From: an uncultured Veillonellaceae bacterium
GTDB lineage: Bacteria > Bacillota > Negativicutes > Selenomonadales > Selenomonadaceae
Direction of reading: 5' to 3'
Assembly (NCBI GenBank): GCA_902801565.1
Contig: CADCIX010000001.1
Location: 1 to 64,000, forward strand
Length of the DNA: 64,000 nt
Of the stretch, positions 41,178-49,650 are shown piece after piece; position 1 is the stretch's first letter, and every line of letters starts with the position of its first letter. A program made the position numbers and the translations under genes. The notes under the pieces were generated by a model. It did no database searches. It saw nothing but the letters and a program-made list of their open reading frames with translations, and was not told the origin of the DNA.

Positions 41178-42956
41178 GTGAATACCAGCAATGTGATGCC
41201 AGCGTCAAGCCCGGCAAGAGGGCAGGCCAGAGGAACCCAGGGCATGGAGGTCAGGGGGAAAAATGGCTCTGTCATGGGTGATAAGGGAAAGTCGTTCAAT
41301 GATGTTTTGGCGAAGTCCCAAGGGCGCGATGATTCTCTCACTCCACAGGATGCAAATGATTTGGCGAAAAATGTGGAGGATTCGGGCAAGGACGCAGAGA
41401 TGCCAGGAAAAACTGCGGAAAGCAAGAGCAAGGATGCTGGGAAAGCTCCCAATGATACGGGAAAAGTTTCCAATGACATGGAAAAAAATGCCGATGCAGC
41501 CATTGCTGCCGATGCAGATGCAGATATAAGCCTTGAGGCGGCAGTGGAGGCAAGCGTAGCGGCGAGCCAGTTGCAGTTCATTGGAAATCTACAGACAGAT
41601 ATGGAAGTGACAGCAGGGCAGGAACAGATATCTGCAATCGAGACCTTGGGTGATGCTGCAGGGGCAGCTGATTTTTCAGGAAAATGGCTGGCGAAAGCAG
41701 GACAGGTGCCAGGGATGCCAAGTCCCAATTTGCAGACACTGCTTCCCCAGTCTGGCGAGCAGGCAGAAAAGCATCAACAGATGTTGGCGATGCTTTCCGG
41801 ACAGATGGTCAAAGGCGCAAACCAGCAGGATATGCAGCAAACAGGGATTTCTCGGGGACAGATTCCGGAACAGATGTTTGAAAGCAGTGCTTCTTCCGGG
41901 CAGGATATGCAGCAGCCGGTGACTATGCCAGGAAACCTGCGGATGGCTTCGGACCCGCTTTCTGCACAGTCGCTTCAGATGGCAAGAAGTTTTGCCATGG
42001 ATGGACGTGAAATGCAATCTGCAGTCCTGCAGCAGGAGAATATGGGAAGCCAGCAAGTGTTGCAAAGGGCTGACTTGACGATGCAGTCAGCGGCTGGCAC
42101 TGTGGCTGCAGAAGATGTAGCGGTCGCTGTGCAGGCACCGCTTCAAACGAGGCAGGAGCAGCAGCCGGTGAACCAGGGGGATAAAGCTGGTTTGTTCAAT
42201 GGGGTGCAGATCACGGTGGAAGAGGAAGCGATGCCTCCGGTTGAGGGATTGCGGCAACAACCCCAGCAGCAACAGCCTCAGCAGCAACAACAACAGGAAC
42301 AGCAGATGCCTTTCCGGCAGATGATGTCCCAGGAGCCAGATATCATGGGGCCGGGTGAAACCGCCGTGAAGGATGGCGAGCCTGTCCTTCGCCAGCCGGA
42401 AGGTAGTGCCCAGACTGCCCCGGCATTTCAGCAGACGATGCAAAATGTGAACCACGTGGACCAGGCCTCGACGGCATCCTCTGCGCAGCAGGTCAGGGAT
42501 GATTTTGATATTCCGCAGCAGATCGTGGAGCAGGCCCGGCTCATACGTGCCCAGGAGAGCACGGAGATGGTCATTCGTTTGAAGCCGGAACATCTTGGGA
42601 ACCTTACCTTGAGGATTTCTGTGTCCAACGAGGGCGCGGTGACGGCCTCCTTTTTCAGTGATAATGCCCAGGTGCGCCATATTGTCGAAAATTCCCTCGT
42701 TCAGCTCAGGCAGGAACTGGAAAACCAGGGAATCAAGGTGGACAAGGCGGAGGTCTATGCCGGCCTTTCCGATGGGCAGCTTCCCCAGGACCAGGGGCAG
42801 CAAGCCTGGCAGCAGCAAGGACAGGGGCATTCCTCGGCACCTTTGCGCAGCCTGAAGGCGGACATGGATTCCTTTGAGGAGACAGCTGCAGATTTGTCTG
42901 CAGTGGAGGATCTTTCAGAGGAGTCGGTGGAAGATGGTGTAAACTATCTGGTGTAA
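41178..42956 (+). CDS. fliK: Flagellar hook-length control protein FliK
   Basis: FliK measures hook length and switches export specificity. The 592-residue product is low in complexity for 430 residues (Gln, Met, Ala rich; the tract QQPQQQQPQQQQQQEQQ lies near residue 360) and ends with the Flg_hook domain (MVIRLKPEHLGNLTLRISV...NSLVQLRQELENQGIKVDKAEV). The start is GTG with a strong AGGAGGTGAAAG. It is long for the family, mainly through the disordered ruler part. Confidence 0.9.
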   Translation: MNTSNVMPASSPARGQARGTQGMEVRGKNGSVMGDKGKSFNDVLAKSQGRDDSLTPQDANDLAKNVEDSGKDAEMPGKTAESKSKDAGKAPNDTGKVSNDMEKNADAAIAADADADISLEAAVEASVAASQLQFIGNLQTDMEVTAGQEQISAIETLGDAAGAADFSGKWLAKAGQVPGMPSPNLQTLLPQSGEQAEKHQQMLAMLSGQMVKGANQQDMQQTGISRGQIPEQMFESSASSGQDMQQPVTMPGNLRMASDPLSAQSLQMARSFAMDGREMQSAVLQQENMGSQQVLQRADLTMQSAAGTVAAEDVAVAVQAPLQTRQEQQPVNQGDKAGLFNGVQITVEEEAMPPVEGLRQQPQQQQPQQQQQQEQQMPFRQMMSQEPDIMGPGETAVKDGEPVLRQPEGSAQTAPAFQQTMQNVNHVDQASTASSAQQVRDDFDIPQQIVEQARLIRAQESTEMVIRLKPEHLGNLTLRISVSNEGAVTASFFSDNAQVRHIVENSLVQLRQELENQGIKVDKAEVYAGLSDGQLPQDQGQQAWQQQGQGHSSAPLRSLKADMDSFEETAADLSAVEDLSEESVEDGVNYLV

Positions 42957-42983
42957 CACTAGTTTGATATGGGAGGAAAGGGC

Positions 42984-43496
42984 ATGTCGAATTCATTGAA
43001 TACCATTACCGTGGATGGCGTAACGCAATCCGTGGAGTCATACAACAGCACAAAGACCAATGCGACGGGCGTCAACAGCGCCTTGGACAAGGACGCATTC
43101 CTGAAGCTTATGGTAACGCAGCTCCAGTACCAGGATCCCCTGGATCCCCAGGACAACAGCGAGTACGTTGCAGAACTGGCGCAGTTCTCTGCACTGGAGC
43201 AGATGACGAATGTGTCGGAGGGCATCACGAATGTGACGAAACTCGTAGGGAACCTCGATACATCGGTGCTGGTCGGCCAGCTCAGCAGCATGATCGGCCA
43301 GGATCTGCAATGGACAGTCACGACGAGCGAAACGGATGATGAGGGCAATGTGCAGAAGGCATCCACGACGGTGGAAGGAAAGGTTACAGGTGTGAGTATT
43401 TCCGATGGGGAGCCTACTGTCATCGCGAATGCGAATGGCAAGACGTATCAGGTTGCCATTGGTGACATCACTCGTGTGGGACAGGGGCTTTCTTGA
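42984..43496 (+). CDS. flgD: Flagellar basal-body rod modification / hook-cap protein FlgD
   Basis: FlgD caps the growing hook. The 170-residue product has the family N-terminus (LDKDAFLKLMVTQLQYQDPLDPQDNSEYVAELAQFSALEQM). It lacks the larger C-terminal Tudor/FnIII region seen in enterobacterial FlgD and has only a short beta segment, as in many Firmicutes. GGAGGAAAGGGC precedes ATG 42984; ATG 42969 is unlikely. A terminator, not flgE, follows. Confidence 0.92.
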   Translation: MSNSLNTITVDGVTQSVESYNSTKTNATGVNSALDKDAFLKLMVTQLQYQDPLDPQDNSEYVAELAQFSALEQMTNVSEGITNVTKLVGNLDTSVLVGQLSSMIGQDLQWTVTTSETDDEGNVQKASTTVEGKVTGVSISDGEPTVIANANGKTYQVAIGDITRVGQGLS

Positions 43497-43515
43497 GAAA
43501 CAGGATGGATGTTTT

Positions 43516-43548
43516 AGAGGGAGAAGCAATTCTTCCTCTTTTTTTTTC
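43516..43548 (+). terminator. Strong intrinsic terminator inside the fla cluster
   Basis: AGAGGGAGAA (43516-43525) pairs with TTCTTCCTCT (43530-43539) through a GCAA tetraloop, with one G-U pair, and a run of nine T follows at once. It should end or attenuate the flgB-flgD transcript. Confidence 0.85.
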
Positions 43549-43638
43549 TTTTTTATGACAAGAAAAAGGATTCTGGCCATTTCATGACGAAGTATTAAGG
43601 ATAGTAAGGCTTATGCCAATTGCGAAGGAGTGATTTCT

Positions 43639-43839
43639 ATGATCAAATTGACGAAATTCAATTCGGAAGCCCAGAAAAAAGGAGAATTTGTGCTGAATGC
43701 CGAAGTAATAGAGACAATAGAGGAGACCCCGGATACTGTGGTCACGCTCACGAACGGCAAGAAACTGATTGTTGACGAGCCCATGGATGAGATTGTGCGG
43801 CGGGTCATGAAGTATCGGCGCGCGTTGAAACAATTTTAA
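43639..43839 (+). CDS. flbD: Small flagellar protein FlbD (YlzI/SwrD-like)
   Basis: The 66-residue product begins MIKLTKFNSEAQKKGEFVLNAEVIETIEETPDTVV and ends VDEPMDEIVRRVMKYRR, the usual FlbD form. In Bacillus the related SwrD raises flagellar motor power. AAGGAG lies 8 bases before ATG 43639. It normally follows flgE, which is missing here. Confidence 0.88.
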   Translation: MIKLTKFNSEAQKKGEFVLNAEVIETIEETPDTVVTLTNGKKLIVDEPMDEIVRRVMKYRRALKQF

Positions 43840-43867
43840 GGAAGGTGCAAGAATTTCTCTCTAATAT

Positions 43868-43896
43868 TTGGTTTCACGGGAAATGTTTGGTATAAT
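43868..43896 (+). promoter_or_regulatory. Internal promoter before fliL
   Basis: TATAAT (43891-43896) is preceded by TG one base upstream, giving an extended -10, with TTGGTT (43868-43873) 17 bases before it. It could restart transcription after the terminator at 43.5 kb. Confidence 0.65.
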
Positions 43897-43927
43897 GTAG
43901 TATATTATGAATGTGGAGGGAAACGTA

Positions 43928-44440
43928 ATGGCGGATGAGGAAAAGGAAGTAGAGTCTGCTGAACCGGCACCAAAAAAGAAGTCGCCAATCATACTCATAG
44001 CAGTCCTGGTGATTGTGGGACTGGTGTTGGCGGCGGGTATTTCTTTTTTTGTTACGACAAAACTGATGGCGGATACCGCAATGGACACGGGTTCCAGCAA
44101 CAAATTCCATGATCCCGGTGTATTTATAAAGCTCGGCGACCCGAAGGAAGGCATCCTGGTGAATGTCGGCGGGCAGAAGGCCGGCAAGTTCCTGAAGACG
44201 AGTATCATACTGGAGATGAATCCCGGCAAGAAGGACATCATCGCAGAAGGCAAGGTATTGCCTGTGGCGGAGACGAAGATCATGGATACTGTCCTGCAGG
44301 TGCTGCGTTCTGCCAAACTGGAGGAATTTGATGCCACCAAGCAGGATGACCTCAAGAAGAAGATCAAGGAAGAGATCAATGGGCAGCTTGGCGAAGGCTC
44401 TGTCTATGATGTTTACATCACAAGCTTCCTGCTCCAGTAA
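43928..44440 (+). CDS. fliL: Flagellar basal body-associated protein FliL
   Basis: FliL is a membrane protein around the stators. The 170-residue product has an acidic cytoplasmic start, one membrane helix (IILIAVLVIVGLVLAAGISFFV) and a periplasmic stomatin-like domain ending VYDVYITSFLLQ. GGAGG lies 8 bases before ATG 43928; ATG 43907 is too close to the promoter. Confidence 0.9.
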   Translation: MADEEKEVESAEPAPKKKSPIILIAVLVIVGLVLAAGISFFVTTKLMADTAMDTGSSNKFHDPGVFIKLGDPKEGILVNVGGQKAGKFLKTSIILEMNPGKKDIIAEGKVLPVAETKIMDTVLQVLRSAKLEEFDATKQDDLKKKIKEEINGQLGEGSVYDVYITSFLLQ

Positions 44441-44490
44441 GGAACCGGAGGAACTGTGCAGAACAACAAAGACAGAAAGGGGGGTGAAGA

Positions 44491-45495
44491 TTGGCAGAAG
44501 ACGTCTTATCTCAATCTGAGATAGATAAACTGCTTTCGGCACTCTCAGAAGGAACTGTTTCCGCAGAGGAAGTCAAGGCGGAAGAGACACAGAAAAAGGT
44601 AAAAAGCTACGATTTCAAGCGCCCTGACAAGTTTTCCAAGGACCAGATCCGTACCTTGTACATGCTGCATGAGAGCTTTGCGCGCCTTTTGAATACCTAT
44701 TTGTCAACACATCTCAGGACCATGGTATCCATTGAGGTTGCCTCTGTGGAGCAGCTTACGTACCAGGAATTTGTCCAGTCTCTGGCAAACCCCAGTGTCA
44801 TTAGTGTACTGGCCGTGCCGCCTCTCAAGGGGAATATCATCCTGGAAGTCAACACAGAGATTGCCTTTGCCTTTATCGACAGGGTGTTCGGCGGCGCGGG
44901 GGAGAGCGGCATAAAGGTCAGGGTCCTCACAGAGATTGAAGAGGCTGTCATGCGACGTTTTATTGATACGACGGTTTCCCATCTCAAGGAGGCCTGGATG
45001 AATGTGGTGGAATTCTTCCCGACGATAGAGGCGACAGAGTCCAACCCGCAGTTTGCCCAGATTGTCCCGCCCAGTGACATGGTGGTCATCATCACCATAC
45101 AGATGAAGCTGGGGGATGTGGAAGGCATGATGAATATCTGTATTCCGTATTTGGTGCTGGAGCCGATCATGCCGAAACTCACGACGACGTTCTGGGTGGC
45201 ATCTTCGGTATCGAAAGATGACAATCCTCAGCAGGTGGAGATCTTGCAGCGCAAGATCGAGCGTACCAAGATACCCTTCGTGGTAGAAATGGGGAACATC
45301 GATATTTCTATCCGAGAGTTCCTGACCTTGGGGTTTGGCGATGTGCTGCAGCTTGATACCAAGGTGGATGATGTATTGAGATGCAGGATAGGAACAAAGC
45401 ACAAATTCTATTGCCGGCCAGGTACCTCCGGAAAGAAGATGGCGGTGCAGATCACAGGAATAGTTAACGAAGGAGATGAAAATACTGATGAGTGA
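44491..45495 (+). CDS. fliM: Flagellar motor switch protein FliM
   Basis: FliM binds CheY-P and forms the switch ring. The 334-residue product has the N-terminal CheY-binding peptide (LSQSEIDKLLSAL), the CheC-like middle domain (YDFKRPDKFSKDQIRTLYMLHESFARLLNTYLS) and the C-terminal SpoA domain (GDVLQLDTKVDDVLRCRIG). The start is TTG with AAGGGGGGTG. It overlaps fliY by 8 bases. Confidence 0.96.
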   Translation: MAEDVLSQSEIDKLLSALSEGTVSAEEVKAEETQKKVKSYDFKRPDKFSKDQIRTLYMLHESFARLLNTYLSTHLRTMVSIEVASVEQLTYQEFVQSLANPSVISVLAVPPLKGNIILEVNTEIAFAFIDRVFGGAGESGIKVRVLTEIEEAVMRRFIDTTVSHLKEAWMNVVEFFPTIEATESNPQFAQIVPPSDMVVIITIQMKLGDVEGMMNICIPYLVLEPIMPKLTTTFWVASSVSKDDNPQQVEILQRKIERTKIPFVVEMGNIDISIREFLTLGFGDVLQLDTKVDDVLRCRIGTKHKFYCRPGTSGKKMAVQITGIVNEGDENTDE

Positions 45496-46786
45496 CGATA
45501 TGATCTCCCAAGAGGAGATTGACGCCCTGCTGAATGGCGGTGGTATTCCACCGGCACCTGAAAGCAGTGATGCTCCTGCGGGGGATGCAGCCGAAACGGC
45601 AGACGCGGGGGCAGGAGATGCCTCTGCAGATGGCGCTTCGGACAGTAGTTCATCTCAGTTTGATGATGTGCTCTCGGATATGGAGAAGGATGCCCTGGGG
45701 GAAATCGGCAACATTTCCATGGGAAGTGCGGCGACGACCCTGTCGGTCTTGCTGGGACATAAGGTTTCCATCACGACGCCGACGGTATCCATTGCCACCA
45801 TGAGCATGATCAAGGAGCATTATCCCATGCCGTACCTCATCGTCGAGGTGGGGTATACCATCGGGATTGATGGCAATAATGTCCTGGCAATCCAGGCACA
45901 GGATGCAGCGATCATTGCCGACCTCATGATGGGCGGCGACGGGACGAACCCGGATACGGATCTCAGTGAGATACACATGAGTGCCGTTGGCGAGGCAATG
46001 AACCAGATGATGGGGAGCGTGGCAACGTCCCTGTCTACCATGTTCAACAAGAAGATAGATATTTCGCCGCCAAAGGTCAATCTCATTGATTTGGGGTCCG
46101 AGGACAAGGTCACGGAGATTGTGGGACAGGATGATCCCATTGTCCGGACCTCCTTCCGTATGGAAGTGGATGGGCTGATTGACAGTGAGATCATGCAGAT
46201 CCTGCCGGTGCATGTGGCAAAGGAAATGGTGGAGGCGATCCTGGGGGGCGGCAGCGAGCCGGAGCCCGAGCCTGCACCTGCAGCGGCTCCGCCGCCACCA
46301 CCGCCACCACCACCGCCACCGCCATCTGCACCATCTCCGGCACCTGCTCCGGCCCCGGCAGCACCGCCCCCACCCCAAATGGCACCTGCGGCTCCGGCGA
46401 TGGCGGCAGCTCCGCCTATGGGATATGGCGGCTATGGCATGCCGATGCAGCCTCATGTCGCCACGAATGTTCCCGTACAGGCCGCGCAGTTCACCCCGCT
46501 CAACATGGAGCCGGTGCAGGTCAACGATGCGAATATCGGCCTGATCCTTGATGTTCCCTTGCAGGTCACAGTGGAACTCGGACGCACAAAGAAGTCCATC
46601 AAGGAGATTCTGGAGCTCACGAACGGTTCCATTGTCGAGCTGGACAAACTGGCAGGAGAGGCTGTGGACATTCAGGTGAATGGCAAATTCCTGGCCAAGG
46701 GCGAGGTCGTTGTCATCGATGAGAATTTTGGCGTGAGGATCACGGATATAGCAACTCCCGCCGAAAGAGCCGCAAAACTTCAGTAG
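45488..46786 (+). CDS. fliY: Flagellar motor switch phosphatase FliY (CheC-like + FliN domains)
   Basis: FliY both forms part of the C ring and dephosphorylates CheY-P. The 432-residue product has an N-terminal CheY-binding peptide (MISQEEIDALL), a CheC-type phosphatase domain with two E..N motifs (EIGNISMGSA, EAMNQMMGS), a Pro/Ala-rich linker (about 250-340) containing 12 consecutive prolines, and a C-terminal FliN/SpoA domain (LDVPLQVTVELGRTKKSIKEIL). ATG 45488 is used; its GGAG is 12 bases away, rather far. The upstream ATG 45476 touches that site and is less likely. Confidence 0.95.
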   Translation: MSDDMISQEEIDALLNGGGIPPAPESSDAPAGDAAETADAGAGDASADGASDSSSSQFDDVLSDMEKDALGEIGNISMGSAATTLSVLLGHKVSITTPTVSIATMSMIKEHYPMPYLIVEVGYTIGIDGNNVLAIQAQDAAIIADLMMGGDGTNPDTDLSEIHMSAVGEAMNQMMGSVATSLSTMFNKKIDISPPKVNLIDLGSEDKVTEIVGQDDPIVRTSFRMEVDGLIDSEIMQILPVHVAKEMVEAILGGGSEPEPEPAPAAAPPPPPPPPPPPPSAPSPAPAPAPAAPPPPQMAPAAPAMAAAPPMGYGGYGMPMQPHVATNVPVQAAQFTPLNMEPVQVNDANIGLILDVPLQVTVELGRTKKSIKEILELTNGSIVELDKLAGEAVDIQVNGKFLAKGEVVVIDENFGVRITDIATPAERAAKLQ

Positions 46787-46800
46787 GGCAAGAAGGGCTC

Positions 46801-46829
46801 TTGAGGATTTGGGATATATCATATATAAT
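46801..46829 (+). promoter_or_regulatory. Candidate promoter of cheY
   Basis: TTGAGG (46801-46806) and a perfect TATAAT (46824-46829) are 17 bases apart in the 96-base gap before cheY. Confidence 0.65.
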
Positions 46830-46882
46830 AAATGTAAATGGAATGGGGTACTCTATTATTTTAAGATGAGGAGAGATGAAAC

Positions 46883-47245
46883 ATGGCAGTACGAGTATTG
46901 GTTGTTGACGATGCGGCGTTCATGAGAATGATGGTCAAGGATATCCTTACGAAGAACGGCTATGAGGTCGTGGGCGAGGCCGAGAATGGCATGAAAGCCT
47001 TGGAGAAATACCAGGAGCTCAAGCCGGATCTTACGACGATGGATATCACGATGCCGGAGATGGATGGAATCAGCGCAGTCAAGGAAATCAAGAAAGTGGA
47101 TCCCAATGCGAAGATTGTAATGTGCAGTGCTATGGGCCAGCAGGCAATGGTCATCGAGGCAATCCAGGCGGGTGCCAGGGATTTCATCGTCAAGCCCTTC
47201 CAGGCTGACCGCGTGCTTGAGGCTGTGCGCAAAGCTGTTGGTTGA
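46883..47245 (+). CDS. cheY: Chemotaxis response regulator CheY
   Basis: This single receiver domain of 120 residues has acidic pocket DD (9-10), the phospho-acceptor Asp54 (TTMDITMPEMDG), Ser in VMCSAMGQ and Lys in IVKPFQ. Phosphorylated by CheA, it binds FliM/FliY. GAGGAGAGATG precedes the ATG, and it probably has its own promoter. It overlaps fliO by one base. Confidence 0.96.
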   Translation: MAVRVLVVDDAAFMRMMVKDILTKNGYEVVGEAENGMKALEKYQELKPDLTTMDITMPEMDGISAVKEIKKVDPNAKIVMCSAMGQQAMVIEAIQAGARDFIVKPFQADRVLEAVRKAVG

Positions 47246-47787
47246 TGAACAGAATACAATGGATTTTACTGGTGATCGGTGTAGGGATATTGCTGGCACT
47301 GGCCGATCCGACAACAGGATGGGCAGCCGATGAGGCTGCCCCTTCTGGCGGTTATCTTTCCGGTTATGAAAAGGCAGACCCGATGCCATCTGCGGTTTCC
47401 TGGTGGTCGACTCTGGCCTATCTCTTGAGCCTTTTGGCGGTTTTTGCCATTGTGGTGGTTCTGGCATATCTTGCTGCCCGGTTTTTGGGCGGCCGTTTTG
47501 GCAAGGCCTTGTCCAATGGAAATGGCCGGTTGCTGGACAGCCTTCCCTTGGGACCGAAAATGTCGATTTGTCTGGTGGAGATAGCAGACAGGGTGTTCCT
47601 TCTTGGAGTGACAGAGCATAATATCACGCTTCTTTCCGAGATCGTCGATGAGGAAGAGATTGAGCGTCTGCAGAGACAGTCTTTGACTCGTACCGTTGAT
47701 ATGGGCATTTTTTCCCAGCAATTTGGTATTCTTTCGGAGTTTGTCCAGAAGGTGCCGCCGATGTTCAAGAAGGATTCCCATAGATGA
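47245..47787 (+). CDS. fliO: Flagellar biosynthesis protein FliO (FliZ in Bacillus)
   Basis: FliO helps assemble the FliP export-gate ring. The 180-residue product has a signal-like hydrophobic start (ILLVIGVGILLALA), an outside loop, a membrane helix (LAYLLSLLAVFAIVVVLAYLAARF) and the conserved cytoplasmic segment (RLLDSLPLGPKMSICLVEIADRVFLLGVTEHNITLL). ATG 47245 overlaps the cheY stop. Confidence 0.9.
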   Translation: MNRIQWILLVIGVGILLALADPTTGWAADEAAPSGGYLSGYEKADPMPSAVSWWSTLAYLLSLLAVFAIVVVLAYLAARFLGGRFGKALSNGNGRLLDSLPLGPKMSICLVEIADRVFLLGVTEHNITLLSEIVDEEEIERLQRQSLTRTVDMGIFSQQFGILSEFVQKVPPMFKKDSHR

Positions 47788-47803
47788 TAAGGAGTGTAAG
47801 CGG

Positions 47804-48556
47804 TTGAGGCGTTGGAATATGCTTGTTTTCCTGGGATGCCTGGGGGTAGCCATGCTCATGACGAACAGTGCACTGGCTGCGCCTTTGCCCAATGTGAACA
47901 TTGGCATAGGTTCCTCAGACAATCCGCAGGATGTGGCCGTTACGCTGCAGCTTCTGGCTGTGCTGACGATTCTGTCACTGGCACCCGGCATCCTTATTAT
48001 GACAACATCCTTTGTGAGAATTGTCGTCGTTATCGGCTTCCTCCGCAATGCACTGTCGACACAGAATGTGCCGCCGAACCAGGTGGTTATCGCGCTGTCG
48101 ATGTTCCTGACCTTTTACATCATGTCCCCTTATTGGGGTCAGATCAATGAGAATGCCATACAGCCTTATCTCGCAGGAACAATTTCACAGGAAGCAGCCT
48201 TGACGAATGCTGTGGGGCCCATGCGGGAGTTCATGTTCAAGCAGACACGGGAGTCAGATCTTGCCCTGTTCGTGAACCTGTCCGATGCGCCGCGTCCTGA
48301 GTCGCAGGAAGATGTATCTACATTCACATTGATTCCGGCATTCATCATCAGTGAGCTCAAGACGGGATTTCAGCTTGGCTTCATGATCTACATCCCATTC
48401 ATCGTCATCGACATGATCGTGGCGAGTACGCTCATGTCCATGGGTATGATGATGCTGCCGCCTGTCATGATATCACTGCCATTCAAGATATTGCTCTTTG
48501 TCATGGTGGATGGCTGGCATCTTTTGATTCGATCCCTGATTGCCAGTTTTAAGTGA
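47804..48556 (+). CDS. fliP: Flagellar export gate protein FliP
   Basis: FliP forms the core of the export gate. The 250-residue product has a cleavable signal peptide (ending NSALAAP) and conserved blocks TILSLAPGILIMTTSFVRIVVVIGFLRNAL, IPAFIISELKTGFQLGFMIYIPFIVIDMIVAS and MGMMMLPPVMISLPFKILLFVMVDGW. The start is TTG 47804 with AAGGAG 9 bases upstream; ATG 47819 is less well placed. Confidence 0.95.
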   Translation: MRRWNMLVFLGCLGVAMLMTNSALAAPLPNVNIGIGSSDNPQDVAVTLQLLAVLTILSLAPGILIMTTSFVRIVVVIGFLRNALSTQNVPPNQVVIALSMFLTFYIMSPYWGQINENAIQPYLAGTISQEAALTNAVGPMREFMFKQTRESDLALFVNLSDAPRPESQEDVSTFTLIPAFIISELKTGFQLGFMIYIPFIVIDMIVASTLMSMGMMMLPPVMISLPFKILLFVMVDGWHLLIRSLIASFK

Positions 48557-48584
48557 GAGGACACGATACGTAGGAGATGGCGAA

Positions 48585-48854
48585 ATGTCCGGAGATCTTG
48601 TCATACAACTTGCTCAGAATGCGCTCATGATTGTACTCTTGGTAGCCGCTCCTATGTTGGGGCTGGGCCTCATTGTGGGACTTATGGTCAGCGTGTTCCA
48701 GGCGACGACTTCCATTCAGGAGCAGACTCTGGCATTTATTCCGAAGATTGTGGCTGTCTTTGTTGCAATCCTGATTTTTGGTCCGTGGATGCTGCGTATC
48801 ATGGTTGGCTATGTGACGAATATCTTTGTGAATTTGCCGCTTTATATTGGCTGA
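48585..48854 (+). CDS. fliQ: Flagellar export gate protein FliQ
   Basis: This 89-residue two-helix membrane protein has ALMIVLLVAAPMLGLGLIVGLMVSVFQATTSIQEQTLAFIPKI, the family signature. AGGAG lies 9 bases before ATG 48585. Confidence 0.95.
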   Translation: MSGDLVIQLAQNALMIVLLVAAPMLGLGLIVGLMVSVFQATTSIQEQTLAFIPKIVAVFVAILIFGPWMLRIMVGYVTNIFVNLPLYIG

Positions 48855-48867
48855 GAAGGGGAGACCA

Positions 48868-49650
48868 TTGGATTTTTTTGCATTGTTGCAGGGCCATGTG
48901 GCACTGTTCCTGTTGCTTCTGACGCGGGTCAGCGGAATCTTTGTCATTTCCCCTTTTTTTGGCAGCTTGAATGTCCCGGTATATTTTCGGGCAGCGGCAG
49001 CATTGGCCTTTTCCATTGTGCTTTTTCCGGTGGTGGATTCCCTTGGGGGAGTTGATGCGCCGCCATCTATTTTGATGTATGCGTTTTCCGTGCTTGCGGA
49101 GTTGTTTGTGGGCTGGCTCATTGGCTTTGTCGCCTTTGTTTCCCTTGCAGCAATCAATATGGCGGGCAAGGTCATGGATATGCAGGTGGGCTTTGCCATT
49201 GTAAATGTCATGGATCCGACTTCCGGTCAGCAGGTTCCGCTTATCGGAAGTTTTCTTTATAATTTAGCAATTATTGTGTTTTTGGTAACAAACGGGCATC
49301 ACGGAATCATTGCCGGACTGGCGGAGAGTTTCCGGCTTGTTCCATTGACGGAGGTGAACCCTGGCCTGTCCCTTCCCGTCATGATTGCCAATTTCACCAC
49401 AGGGATCTTTGTCACAGGCATGAAGATTGCAATGCCGGTCACTTTTGCAATCCTGATGACGAACGTTGGTTTGGGGATTTTGGCGCGCACAATGCCGCAG
49501 CTCAATATCTTTGTCGTGGGTATTCCTGTGCAGATCATGATTGGGTTGGGTGTCCTGCTCATGCTTATCCCGTTTTATGTATTGTTTTTGGATGTGGTGT
49601 TCAATGAGATGTATGGACGAATTTCGGTTGTCCTGCAAGCCTTGCAGTGA
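48868..49650 (+). CDS. fliR: Flagellar export gate protein FliR
   Basis: The 260-residue polytopic membrane protein has RVSGIFVISPFFGSLNVPVYFRAAAALAFSIVLFP and the C-terminal helices (FVVGIPVQIMIGLGVLLMLIPF). TTG 48868 with GGGGAG gives MDFFALLQG; the frame opening at 48847 is not needed. Its end overlaps flhB. Confidence 0.93.
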   Translation: MDFFALLQGHVALFLLLLTRVSGIFVISPFFGSLNVPVYFRAAAALAFSIVLFPVVDSLGGVDAPPSILMYAFSVLAELFVGWLIGFVAFVSLAAINMAGKVMDMQVGFAIVNVMDPTSGQQVPLIGSFLYNLAIIVFLVTNGHHGIIAGLAESFRLVPLTEVNPGLSLPVMIANFTTGIFVTGMKIAMPVTFAILMTNVGLGILARTMPQLNIFVVGIPVQIMIGLGVLLMLIPFYVLFLDVVFNEMYGRISVVLQALQ

